This document shows, piece after piece, positions 7,720 through 15,507 of a stretch of 48,542 nt of DNA. The stretch is from NCBI GenBank assembly GCA_016201275.1, contig JACQDB010000005.1, forward strand, positions 1-48,542. Reading direction: 5' to 3'. Every line of letters starts with the position of its first letter. Positions within the stretch are counted from its first letter, which is position 1. The DNA is from Acidobacteriota bacterium. Its GTDB lineage: Bacteria; Acidobacteriota; Blastocatellia; UBA7656. A program made the translations under genes and the position numbers. The notes beneath the pieces are model-generated. The model made no database searches. It worked only from the letters and a program-made list of their open reading frames with translations, and was not told the DNA's origin.

Positions 7720-8035
7720 CGCGAAGTGGGCGCAAGCATAAAGCCACAGGTGTTAGCCCGTGGACGAGTGATCATTCGTATGGTTAGCCCGCGAAGCGGG
7801 TGATAGCCAATTATCTATCACCCGCTTCGCAGGCTAAGAAGCCATCACCACCCACTTACCCAGCGCTGACGCACTGGGCTTTATGCGGTCACCCGCTTCG
7901 CGGGTTATCACCACCTGCCCACCCAGCGCTGACGCACTGGGCTTTATGCGGTCACCCGCTTCGCGGGTTATCACCACCCACGTACCCAGCGCTTTAGGCT
8001 GTCATCTGCTTCGCGGGTTCTCACCTACCACAACT
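7720..8035. repeat. 63-bp tandem repeats and GCGAAGCGGG palindromes
   Basis: From 7861 three copies with an exact 63-base period (starts 7861, 7924, 7987) carry CAGCGCTGACGCACTGGGCT followed by a CCCGCTTCGCGGG palindrome. The third copy is shortened internally and diverged. To the left (7720-7840) are CCGCGAAGCGGG and GTTAGCCCGTGG motifs, also found at 23.85-23.94 and 33.94-34.05 kb. The period is a multiple of three, so a frame stays open, but no start signal or coding character supports a protein. Confidence 0.85.
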
Positions 8036-8067
8036 TTAGGGCACTACCAACGGATGAATCGCTTGCT

Positions 8068-9216
8068 TCAGCTAATCATATCGAGCATCCCCGTAGTCGG
8101 CGTCAGCAAACCGGAGCCTGCGCCAACGTCGGAAAGTTGCAGCATCAGGTTCTGGCGGTTGGTGGCGTACATCAAGCCGTCATTCATAGAGATAATGCCT
8201 TCGCGAATCATGCGTTCGATCTCCATATCGAAGACCTGCATTCCTTCCAAATTGCCATCGCGCATGGCATCGTACAACGATTTGCCTTCGCGTTCGCCCT
8301 TCTCTACATACTCACGGGTGCGCGCCGTTGATTTCAAAATTTCGATGGCCGCAACGCGCCCCGATTTATCCACACGCGGAATCAGGCGCTGCGACACGAT
8401 GAATTTGAAAGCGCTGGACAGGCGCAAACGGATAATGTGTTCCTGACTCTTGGGGAACATACCGATCAAGCGTTCGACGGTCTTGACCGCATCCGTAGTG
8501 TGCAAAGTCGAAAGCACCAGGTGACCGGTTTCCGAGGCTTCGAGCGCCACTTCTACGGTTTCCAAATCACGAATCTCACCGACCAGAATCACCTTGGGCG
8601 CTTGGCGCAAAGCGGCACGCAAAGCATAGGCGAAGGTCGAAGTATCGGAATGCAGTTCGCGCTGATGCACGGTAGATTTTTTATGGCGATGCATGAATTC
8701 GATGGGGTCTTCGATGGTGACGATGTGGTAATAATGTTTCTCGTTGATGTAGTCAATGATGGCGGCCAGCGTCGAAGATTTTCCCGACCCGGTAGGGCCG
8801 GTCAATAACACGACGCCGTTTTTGAAATCGGCGACCTCTTTCAGCACTTGCGGCAATCCCAAATCTTCAAAGCTCGGAATGCTGTCAGGAACTACGCGCA
8901 TGACGATGGCGTGTGTGCCGCGTTGCATAAAGATGTTGACGCGAAAACGCGACAGCCCCGGCAGGCTGAACGACAAATCCGCCGAGCCGTTTTCTTCAAG
9001 CGAACGCTGCGCCGCTTTGTTCTCGCCGATCAAGGCTCTGGCAATGCCCGCCGTATGCGCCGGCGTCAACATTTCCATGCCGGGAATATTGACCGGCGTG
9101 AGTTTGCCGATCAATTCCACCTGTGGCGGACGACCGGGCGAGAAGATCAAATCGGAAATTTTGCTGGAGACCGAGAGCATCTGCTGAACAACCTGAGAGA
9201 AGTTAATCGTGGACAT
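8068..9216 (-). CDS. pilT: type IV pilus retraction ATPase PilT
   Basis: This 382-residue secretion-type hexameric ATPase powers pilus depolymerisation for twitching motility at the inner membrane. Walker A GPTGSGKSSTLAA lies near residues 139-151. The Asp box (EDPIEF) and the region LRAALRQAPKVILVGEIRD follow, then the His box LVLSTLHTTDA. The N-terminal PAS-like domain (about 1-110) and the C-terminal helical domain are present and length is normal for the family. RBS AAGGA is upstream of ATG 9216. No pilus assembly genes lie next to it; the following gene on the same strand starts 500 bp upstream and appears unrelated. Confidence 0.95.
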   Translation of the reverse strand: MSTINFSQVVQQMLSVSSKISDLIFSPGRPPQVELIGKLTPVNIPGMEMLTPAHTAGIARALIGENKAAQRSLEENGSADLSFSLPGLSRFRVNIFMQRGTHAIVMRVVPDSIPSFEDLGLPQVLKEVADFKNGVVLLTGPTGSGKSSTLAAIIDYINEKHYYHIVTIEDPIEFMHRHKKSTVHQRELHSDTSTFAYALRAALRQAPKVILVGEIRDLETVEVALEASETGHLVLSTLHTTDAVKTVERLIGMFPKSQEHIIRLRLSSAFKFIVSQRLIPRVDKSGRVAAIEILKSTARTREYVEKGEREGKSLYDAMRDGNLEGMQVFDMEIERMIREGIISMNDGLMYATNRQNLMLQLSDVGAGSGLLTPTTGMLDMIS

Positions 9217-9449
9217 AGTTTCACAATCCTTGCATAAATAATTCTATGTTTTCGTAGTCGGCAATAATCGAAAGCACAGCCGAAAGCATAAGCTGATGAG
9301 TGCAATTCACAAACGGAGATCAACACAAGGGGCAGGCAAGCATTTGCTGGCATCAAAAGCGCGGTCCGCGCTCAAGTCCGATAGTAAACGCAAATCGGTC
9401 AAAGTCAAGAGTTCTCAAGGGGCTGCCAGTGATTGCCGATTCCTGAAGC

Positions 9450-9935
9450 TTAGGGCGCGTTGCGGGTGACGACACGCGGACGCGTGACGTTCGATAAATC
9501 CTGCGTGCGTTCAAAAATATAGTAGGCTTCGCCGCGATTGGCGGTGCCTAAATAAATCCATTTTTTATTGATGAGCGCGCCGGGCTTGGCACCTTTGACG
9601 GCCTTTAATCCGTCTTCGATCAGTTGCGAGATTTCCTCGGCGGTGACGACTTGCAAATCCGGCACCAGGTCTTCGCCGTTGTCGGCAACGCGCTTGAGTA
9701 CCATCTGGCGTTGAATGGCGATGCGGTTTTTCGAGCGGATAAAATCTTTGCGTGCGATTTCGTGATGGCGGATTTGATAGTCCAACTCCACCTCTTCATG
9801 ATGGCAAAGCTCAAGAAAGGATTTTACTTCAGGGCCATACTGCACTTCTTGAAGCGCCGACGCGAGCAGTCCAAAACTGTTGAGCAGTAGAAAAAAAAGC
9901 AGGACAAAAGCTTGATAAGAAACGCTGAACTTCAT
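9450..9935 (-). CDS. small secreted protein of unknown function
   Basis: This predicted 161-residue protein has a clear signal peptide: MKFS followed by a hydrophobic run (FVLLFFLLLNSFGLLASA), with probable cleavage after ASA near residue 28. The mature part is mostly helical and charged, with a His/Glu-rich start (LCHHEEVELDYQIRHHEIA) and a C-terminal segment with Gly/Tyr/Phe (IYLGTANRGEAYYIFER). No catalytic motif or known domain is recognised. The start is ATG 9935; GTG 9941 is also in frame. GAGGTG lies just upstream. It shares the strand with glcF and begins 44 bp after the glcF stop, so the two could be co-transcribed. Confidence 0.7.
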   Translation of the reverse strand: MKFSVSYQAFVLLFFLLLNSFGLLASALQEVQYGPEVKSFLELCHHEEVELDYQIRHHEIARKDFIRSKNRIAIQRQMVLKRVADNGEDLVPDLQVVTAEEISQLIEDGLKAVKGAKPGALINKKWIYLGTANRGEAYYIFERTQDLSNVTRPRVVTRNAP

Positions 9936-9979
9936 AAGCACCTCGAAGCCTCTGCAAAATGGTTATTCAGCACCGCACG

Positions 9980-11566
9980 CTAGTTTTCATAAGCCGCGTC
10001 GAGCAGTTCAATCGGATGCACCACGGCGACTTTGAGCTTTGCCAATTTTGCGCCCGCGCCAATCTGCATAATGCAACCGGGATTGGCGGTGGCGACAAGG
10101 TCCGCGCCGGTGCTGCGGATATGTTCCAGTTTGCCAGATAAAATCTCAGCGCTCAATTCGGGATGCTGCAGATTATAAAGGCCCGCGCCGCCGCAGCAAT
10201 TTTCTGCCCCCGGCAACACTTTGTACTGCAAGCCCGGAATCGCTTGCAACAATTCCACCGGCGGCGCAGCAAGGCGCTGGGCGTGCAGCAGATGACAGGG
10301 CGCGTCATAAGTGACCAGCAGATTGACCGCGCCTGCGGGTTTGACCAGACCGCGCTCGATTAAAAATTCGGCTACATCTTTGACTTTTGCTGAAAATATT
10401 TGAGCGATGGCAGCATACTCGTCATCATCGGCGAGCCAGTCTTTGTACTCTTTCATAGCCGCGCCACAACCTGCCGAGTTGACAATGATGGCTTGGCAGT
10501 CGGCATCAAGAAACGCTTTGATATTTTTCCGCGCCAGCGTTTTGGCGGTTTCCAGATAACCGGCGTGAGCGTGCAAAGCGCCGCAGCATTGCTGGTCTTT
10601 CACGGCGACAAGTTCGCAATGATGGCGTTGCAAGACGCGCTCGGTTGCCCGATTGGTGGAGCTAAACAAACCTTCCATCACGCAGCCGCGCAATACGCCC
10701 ACGCGAGTTCGGCTTGCTGATTCTTCATCGGATGAGGGCGCACCGGTTACCAATGCGGTTCGCAAAGATGCGACGGCTCCTGATGCACTGACTTTTGATG
10801 CGCTGATTTTTGATGCACTGATTCCTGATGCACTGATTCTTGATGCACTGACTCCTGATGCGCTGACTTTTGGTGCGCTGACTTTTGATGCGCTGACTTT
10901 TGGTGCGCTGACTTTTGATGCGATGGCTCTTGAATTTTGTGAGGTTGCGGTTGTTCGTAAATCCCCACCCGCTGCCCGATATCTTCCATCACTTGCGTTA
11001 TCAGATTGTGGTTGATTCCGGGCTTGTGTCGCAAAGGGCGAACGGCTCGATAACAAAACCGCTAAGGCGAATTGCAAGCGTTCACCGAAGAGCGCGGTTT
11101 CAAAGGCAAGTTCGGCAAGGCCGCTGTCGCGGAACCATTTTGCCAGTTTCATAGACCAAGCCAGCCATCGTGGGCGCGTAAAAATTTGCTGCAAGACTAA
11201 CCGCACCAGCCCTGCCATCAAGCGATTCGCTGCACCGCGTGAGGTGACGATCTCGGCTCTGGCATATTCCAACAGATGACCGTAAGGCACGCCCGACGGG
11301 CAAGCGGTTTCGCAGGCTCGACACCCCAGACACAGGTCTATGTGACGAGTGAAGGTGTCGCCCAATTCGAGTTTGCCTTCGACGACGCCGCGCATCAGAT
11401 AGACGCGCCCACGCGGCGAATCGTTTTCATTGCCGAGCGCCTGATAGGTGGGGCAGGACGGCAAACACAATCCGCAATGCACACAGTTTAATAACTCTTC
11501 GCTGTGCGCTGCCATCAGCGCATGAAGTTTGGTCGGAGTCTCGCTGTTGGGTAAGGTGGTCGTCAT
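9980..11566 (-). CDS. glcF: glycolate oxidase iron-sulfur subunit (GlcF-like) with repeat linker
   Basis: This is a 528-residue iron-sulfur electron-transfer subunit. Two [4Fe-4S] ferredoxin motifs lie near the N-terminus: CVHCGLCLPSCP (from Cys28) and CLGCRACETACPSG (from about Cys79). Two CCG domains follow, CCGALHAHAGY and CCGGAGLYNL. This order matches GlcF of glycolate dehydrogenase, which passes electrons from the FAD subunits GlcD/GlcE to the membrane quinone pool. Those subunits are not in the window, so a lactate-type or other CCG reductase is possible. Oddly, the linker before the first CCG domain holds about nine tandem pentapeptides (SA-S/P-K/G-V/I), encoded by a 15-bp minisatellite at 10786-10920. 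GlcF is normally about 400-430 residues, so the linker explains much of the extra length. The start at 11566 is the most plausible; ATG 11584 is an alternative and neither has a strong RBS. Confidence 0.87.
   Translation of the reverse strand: MTTTLPNSETPTKLHALMAAHSEELLNCVHCGLCLPSCPTYQALGNENDSPRGRVYLMRGVVEGKLELGDTFTRHIDLCLGCRACETACPSGVPYGHLLEYARAEIVTSRGAANRLMAGLVRLVLQQIFTRPRWLAWSMKLAKWFRDSGLAELAFETALFGERLQFALAVLLSSRSPFATQARNQPQSDNASDGRYRAAGGDLRTTATSQNSRAIASKVSAPKVSASKVSAPKVSASGVSASRISASGISASKISASKVSASGAVASLRTALVTGAPSSDEESASRTRVGVLRGCVMEGLFSSTNRATERVLQRHHCELVAVKDQQCCGALHAHAGYLETAKTLARKNIKAFLDADCQAIIVNSAGCGAAMKEYKDWLADDDEYAAIAQIFSAKVKDVAEFLIERGLVKPAGAVNLLVTYDAPCHLLHAQRLAAPPVELLQAIPGLQYKVLPGAENCCGGAGLYNLQHPELSAEILSGKLEHIRSTGADLVATANPGCIMQIGAGAKLAKLKVAVVHPIELLDAAYEN
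10771..10935. repeat. 15-bp minisatellite inside glcF
   Basis: Nine clear copies of a 15-mer (CGCTGACTTTTGATG and close variants) run head to tail from 10786 to 10920, with a degenerate unit on each side. Because 15 is a multiple of three, the glcF frame is kept and gives a pentapeptide repeat rich in Ser, Ala, Val and Lys. Variation among copies is mostly at three positions within the unit, which indicates expansion from a recent ancestor. Confidence 0.95.
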
Positions 11567-11929
11567 GCGTGTCGGTCTCTTCATCGGCTCGTAGCTGCAT
11601 TCATCCTGAAAAACGAATAGTACAGGCTTTTCCGTCATTCCGCCAAATGCTCCCTCGGCACCCCAATCATACGGCATGGCAAAAGCGCGGGAGGTAATTT
11701 GAAGATCAGTTGTGATGACGGCCCGAAGATAATCGGAGTGGCAACGGGTTGCAGAGTTGTGCGATTGGTTGAGAAGCGGTCGGAGATCGCCGCTCAACCA
11801 GATGTTGTGGTCGTGAGCAAATAAAATGCGCTATATAGCGTTTGCGGTCTCTGCCCAGCGCTTCTCGGAGTTCTTGCGAAGTGCGCTTTTTACGGTTGCC
11901 TTGCGCCCTTTTTCCTAAGACCTTTCGAC
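11567..11929. other. 363-bp gap between VWA gene and glcF
   Basis: It contains one GGTTGAG...CTCAACC palindrome at 11767-11799 and otherwise no recognisable gene. The open frame that extends glcF upstream through this gap lacks any domain similarity. Confidence 0.55.
11767..11799. repeat. GGTTGAGnnGCGG palindrome, copy 1
   Basis: An imperfect inverted repeat begins GGTTGAGAAGCGG and ends CGCCGCTCAACC. It belongs to the palindrome family also at 22532, 25032, 32683, 33597 and 42613. Confidence 0.75.
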
Positions 11930-12934
11930 CTAACTTTTGGTCACGTAATACCCTTGGCGGGCGCGTATGCGTAAATCGCTACGCTTGGGGGCGCGCACCG
12001 TGATGCGACGAAAGCCCGCCTCGTTGCGTTCATCGGACGAATAGTAGCCGAACAGATATTGCGCTTGGAGTTCTGCGGTAATCTGGCGAAAGACCGCTTC
12101 CAGGTCTTCGATACGGGCGAGGTTAAAGGCTTTGCCACCGGTCTGCGTCGCCATCGCATCCATAAAGCCCTGCCCTTTGGTGCTGATGACATTCAGCTTG
12201 ATGCCGCCGCCGCTCGGATTAATCGCATAGAACAGACAATCGTTTTTCTGCAACTCTTTGAGCGCGTCATGGAGGGAACTGCGCTGGCTGTAATTTTCTT
12301 CGCCATCAGAGATGACGACGACGACGCGACGACTGCCCGGCGCGGCGGTCTTGTCCAAATAACGCGCCGCATCCACCACGGTATCAAAGAAAGCCGTAGG
12401 CTCTTTTAACGGCGCAATCGCCATGATGCCGCTAACCGCATCTGTGCCGCTGGTGGTGCGCGTCTGCATGAGCTTGGGTGTTACGCCTATGGAAAACACC
12501 GAAACCGCATCGCTGGGTTGCAACACCTCTTTGATGAACTGCACCGCCGCCTGCTGTTCAAAAGCGAACTTGCCTTGCACGCTGCCCGATACATCAAAGA
12601 GCAAGGCGATCTCCACAGGCGTCTTTCCGGGTTCGCCCAGGGCGACAACTTTTTGCGGTCGTCCCTCTTCGTCTATTTCGATGTCGTCAACTTTCAAATC
12701 CTTGACCGGCTGACCGTTGGCATCCGATACCGAAACCGGAACGACCACCAGTTTGGAAGTGAGGCGCACCGCTTCATCCTGATCTTCCGCAGGTTGCTGC
12801 GGCGGCTTGGGTTTTGCTGGTGACTGCCCACTGCCTGTCGGTTTTTCTTGTAAAGTATTTGCCGAACTCAACAGCGGCGCTGTCAGACTGCATAATAAAA
12901 ATAAAATAATAAGGTATGAAAATCCGCGCAACAC
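11930..12934 (-). CDS. VWA domain protein (VWFA-related, acidobacterial type)
   Basis: This 334-residue secreted protein has a signal peptide (hydrophobic run YLIILFLLCSLTAPLLSSA, cleavage near residue 26). A Pro/Lys/Gln-rich linker follows (PAKPKPPQQPAE). A beta-rich segment with VVVPVSVSDANGQPVKDL precedes a von Willebrand A domain starting near residue 105. The metal site begins DVSGSVQ (DxSxS); the Thr of the MIDAS is probably in KEPTAFFDTV and the Asp in VVVVISDGEEN. The C-terminus (AQYLFGYYSSDERNEAGFRRI..) is typical of the TIGR03436 family, abundant in Acidobacteriota. It probably mediates extracellular or periplasmic protein contact; the partner is unknown. Confidence 0.9.
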   Translation of the reverse strand: MLRGFSYLIILFLLCSLTAPLLSSANTLQEKPTGSGQSPAKPKPPQQPAEDQDEAVRLTSKLVVVPVSVSDANGQPVKDLKVDDIEIDEEGRPQKVVALGEPGKTPVEIALLFDVSGSVQGKFAFEQQAAVQFIKEVLQPSDAVSVFSIGVTPKLMQTRTTSGTDAVSGIMAIAPLKEPTAFFDTVVDAARYLDKTAAPGSRRVVVVISDGEENYSQRSSLHDALKELQKNDCLFYAINPSGGGIKLNVISTKGQGFMDAMATQTGGKAFNLARIEDLEAVFRQITAELQAQYLFGYYSSDERNEAGFRRITVRAPKRSDLRIRARQGYYVTKS

Positions 12935-13377
12935 AATCTACTCCTCTATCAATATACTTTCCGGCTTCTCCTTAAAGGCTATACCCGATAGATGTATTCC
13001 ACCGCTGCGGGTGTTGCAATGTGAAGCAATATTATCTTGGCAAACATCAAGGATGAAAAAGCGGCAAGAGGTCAAGGAGAAGAGCGGCTCTCCCGTAACT
13101 TCCGTGAAGGGTATCAAGATATTGTGCTATTTATCGCAATGGCGTACAACATCTTGGGACTCTTCACGGAAGTTACGGGAGAGTCAAAAGAGCCGTTTCG
13201 TCGTCCCGTCCGCAGGCGGGATGACGAAACTTTTCCCTCTCTCCATCAAAGCACGACTTGAAAAAAACCAAGAGGCGTTCCCGTAGCTGCGTAACGAAGC
13301 ACCGACGCAGCCGATGAATGGACACCATGCCGAGCGCCGCTCGTTATCCAGTTTAAGGTCACGCCTCTTTTATTGAC
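12935..13377. other. 443-bp intergenic region with a MITE-like palindrome
   Basis: The main structure is the inverted repeat at 13087-13185. No gene is supported: the + strand frames across it follow the repeat and lack domain features. Confidence 0.6.
13087..13185. repeat. inverted-repeat element with AGATATTGTG core (MITE-like, divergent copy)
   Basis: The arms CTCTCCCGTAACTTCCGTGA (13089-13108) and its complement near 13165-13184 are perfect. The centre has AAGATATTGTG and a facing TACAACATCTT. The centre, and the GTAACT...GGGTAT motif in the left arm, resemble the elements at 23731, 33667 and 46608, suggesting a divergent member of that family. Confidence 0.75.
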
Positions 13378-14424
13378 CTACTTCTTTTCGTCGTTACGCT
13401 GCGAAGTCGTCGTCTCGGTTGCCCGATTGACGTTCACAGGCGAGGTCAAGCCGCGATTGACCAGCATCTTTACTTCAACACGGCGATTCTGTTTGCGCCC
13501 TTCGAGCGTGGCATTGTCGGCTACCGGAATCGCTGCGCCGTAGCCGAACGGCAGAATGATGCGCCGCAAGGGAATCTGCTGTTGCTGCGCCAGGTAACGC
13601 ACCACCGCCTGAGCGCGCCGTTCGCTTAACCGATCATTGAGATTGGTCGAGCCATCGGAAGAAGCAAAGCCGCGAACTTCCAGCACGAAGCCGCGTTCGT
13701 TCTTGGCTTGGGTGGCAAGTTCATCCAACATAGTCTTGGCTTCGGGGGTCAACACCGCACTGCCGACTTTGAAGTTGACGGTGGTGGTTTTCTTCTCTTC
13801 AAAATCATCCAGCGAAGTGATGCGCTCGTTGGTCATGCTGACGCCTTCGAGGGCCTGGTCAGCGGACTTTTGCGCGGCAGCGGCTCCGCCTTTGGCAAGA
13901 TTGGCTACCTGCGACAACTCTTCCACCTGACCGGAGAGCCGTTGAGCATTCTGTTCGGCTTCGGCCAGACGACCTTCAGCGGTTCCCAGACGGCTTTCCA
14001 CAGGTGCCACCTGCGAGTTAATCGAAACCGCTATGCGTTGGGCGTCGGTGGAAAATTTAATCTTGTCGGCAGCCAGCGCACCGGAAGCATCGCCGCGTCC
14101 TTCGACTTCAACGAAGAGACCGCGAATCACTTGATCGGCGGTATATTTTTTCGAACCGCGAAAGGGATTGCTCTTCTTCTCTTCGATTTTGGTCGAGCCG
14201 GTAAGTTGCACGGTCATTTCCGCACCCGCCGTATCGCGCAGCGTAAAGCTGTTGGCATCACGCGTGATGACGGTGCCTTGCACTTTCATCTTTTGACCGG
14301 AAGCAACCTGGGTCTGCATACGACGTGAATCATTCGGCGTAGAAGTATTTTGCGCGAAAGCCGAACTGCACAGCGCCAGACTAAACAACAAGACTAGAGA
14401 GGTAATTATTGAATTTTTTTTCAT
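13378..14424 (-). CDS. OmpA-family outer-membrane/peptidoglycan protein with DUF5666-like domain
   Basis: This is a 348-residue exported protein. A signal peptide (MKKNSIITSLVLLFSLALCSSAFA) is followed by a DUF5666-like beta domain (about residues 45-130; VQGTVITRDANSFTLRD). Next comes a helical coiled coil (about 135-210; Ala/Gln/Glu-rich, SRLGTAEGRLAEAEQNAQ). The C-terminus is an OmpA domain (about 225-335) with NFKVGSAVLTPEAKTML and the peptidoglycan-contact segment NLNDRLSERRAQAVVRYL, ending NRRVEVKMLVNRG. It probably tethers the envelope to peptidoglycan. Start ATG 14424 has GGAG eight bases upstream; the longer frame adds non-signal sequence. It is monocistronic as far as can be seen. 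Confidence 0.9.
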   Translation of the reverse strand: MKKNSIITSLVLLFSLALCSSAFAQNTSTPNDSRRMQTQVASGQKMKVQGTVITRDANSFTLRDTAGAEMTVQLTGSTKIEEKKSNPFRGSKKYTADQVIRGLFVEVEGRGDASGALAADKIKFSTDAQRIAVSINSQVAPVESRLGTAEGRLAEAEQNAQRLSGQVEELSQVANLAKGGAAAAQKSADQALEGVSMTNERITSLDDFEEKKTTTVNFKVGSAVLTPEAKTMLDELATQAKNERGFVLEVRGFASSDGSTNLNDRLSERRAQAVVRYLAQQQQIPLRRIILPFGYGAAIPVADNATLEGRKQNRRVEVKMLVNRGLTSPVNVNRATETTTSQRNDEKK

Positions 14425-14974
14425 ATGTTTACTCCAAAAAAAGCTGAGATTAGTTTCATGTAATTGAGGGCCGGATCGCTGCATTCCGAAAGGAAACGAA
14501 ACCGACTCGGCTTAGGACCATTGGCAAGCGGATGGAGGGCTAGATTAGCCGCCGCGTCACTAGGCAGCCAGGAGGTCTGCTCTTCTCCCTTAATGCCAAA
14601 CACAACCCGGCTACCAACAGCGAGGATATGCAATTGAATCTCAAACCCGTTCATCCTGCCATAATGGAGTGCAAATGGCGTGCAACGACTTGGAGACCTC
14701 GCCCTATTCTCGCTGCCAGGCCTTAAACCGCGTGGATTCAATAAGATTTCTGCTTACCGGTCATTGGCTTTCGCAACTATAACAGCTTGCGCCTATGTAA
14801 TTTTTTCAGACCCGTGTAAAAGCAATGCCATATTTTCATACGCTGGCAACGGCGCGAAGCCAGTAATTGACCCAGCGGGGTTCACCCTAACGCAAGAAAA
14901 TTGTAAGTCGTCTGGAATGCCGAAAAGCACTTTTGTGGAGAGTATAGACAAGGCGCGAAGGAGTTTCTGCGCGA
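14425..14974. other. about 550-bp intergenic region
   Basis: It lies between the OmpA-family gene and the initiator tRNA terminator. A minus-strand frame of about 106 codons crosses it, but its composition and lack of motifs give no support. It must hold the OmpA gene promoter; I cannot place it. Confidence 0.5.
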
Positions 14975-15002
14975 AAGCAAAAGCCCGACTTACGCCGGGC
15001 TT
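14975..15002 (-). terminator. Rho-independent terminator of the ftsB-tRNA-Met unit
   Basis: On the minus strand AAGCCCG at 15002-14996 pairs with CGGGCTT at 14987-14981 around an 8-base loop, followed by a T-rich run (TTTTGCTTT). It sits immediately after the tRNA 3' end, as expected for a terminator. Confidence 0.8.
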
Positions 15003-15006
15003 GAAG

Positions 15007-15083
<77 letters not shown>

Positions 15084-15128
15084 TTATAGTTAGAAAAATC
15101 AAAACGAAAAAGCAGTATAGTGTTGCCT

Positions 15129-15482
15129 TTATCTGGGTGTCAAGTTGATTGGCGCTCCGCTGTGGCGCAAGGCGGCCTGCTCGACCGGCTCTTTTTCAAT
15201 CTTTACGACAACATCGCCGACGCGCACAAAACCCATCTGGTGGCGCGCATAATCTTCTATGGCTTTGGGATCGGTCTTGAGTTGATACACTTCGCGTTCG
15301 AGCTTATCGGCCTGCACTTTCAACGCCTCTACTTTATCTCTATACGCCTGATTTCGGGTTCTAGCGCTGGTCAATTCCATTTGCGTTCGCCAATAAAAAG
15401 AGAAGCAGGCGGCAGCAGTCGCCAAGATAATCATTAAGATCAAGGCATCGGTGATGCGGCGATTGCGCGTGCGTTTGTTCAC
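15129..15482 (-). CDS. ftsB: FtsB/DivIC-like cell-division protein
   Basis: This 117-residue bitopic membrane protein belongs to the septum-formation-initiator family, which bridges FtsQ/FtsL in the divisome. After a basic N-terminus (MNKRTRNRR) comes one transmembrane helix (ITDALILMIILATAAACFSF). A Gln/Leu/Lys heptad coiled coil follows (about residues 38-72), then the family signature DPKAIEDYARHQMGFVRVGDVVVKI. The frame is open farther upstream into the end of the phosphohexomutase gene. GTG 15482 is preferred, giving a normal length and avoiding overlap; it has a GAGG about 12 bases upstream. The start is therefore less sure than the identity. Confidence 0.82.
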   Translation of the reverse strand: MNKRTRNRRITDALILMIILATAAACFSFYWRTQMELTSARTRNQAYRDKVEALKVQADKLEREVYQLKTDPKAIEDYARHQMGFVRVGDVVVKIEKEPVEQAALRHSGAPINLTPR

Positions 15483-15507
15483 TCGATTTCCAACCCTCGT
15501 GACTGCT

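Noticed and set aside
7800-7997. Plus-strand open frame with repeated Pro/Leu-rich peptide between the P-loop gene and pilT
   Set aside because: It arises from the 63-bp tandem repeat, whose period is a multiple of three. There is no start signal, domain or coding bias.
10653-11015. Plus-strand frame with DALTFDALIF repeats antisense to glcF
   Set aside because: It is the mirror of the 15-bp minisatellite inside glcF. The glcF frame has clear iron-sulfur motifs on both sides.
12807-13286. Plus-strand frame running through the 13087 palindrome
   Set aside because: It starts inside the antisense of the VWA gene and its content is set by the inverted repeat; no domain.
14421-14741. Minus-strand frame upstream of the OmpA-family gene
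   Set aside because: It overlaps the start of the OmpA-family gene, has no RBS and no recognisable motif.
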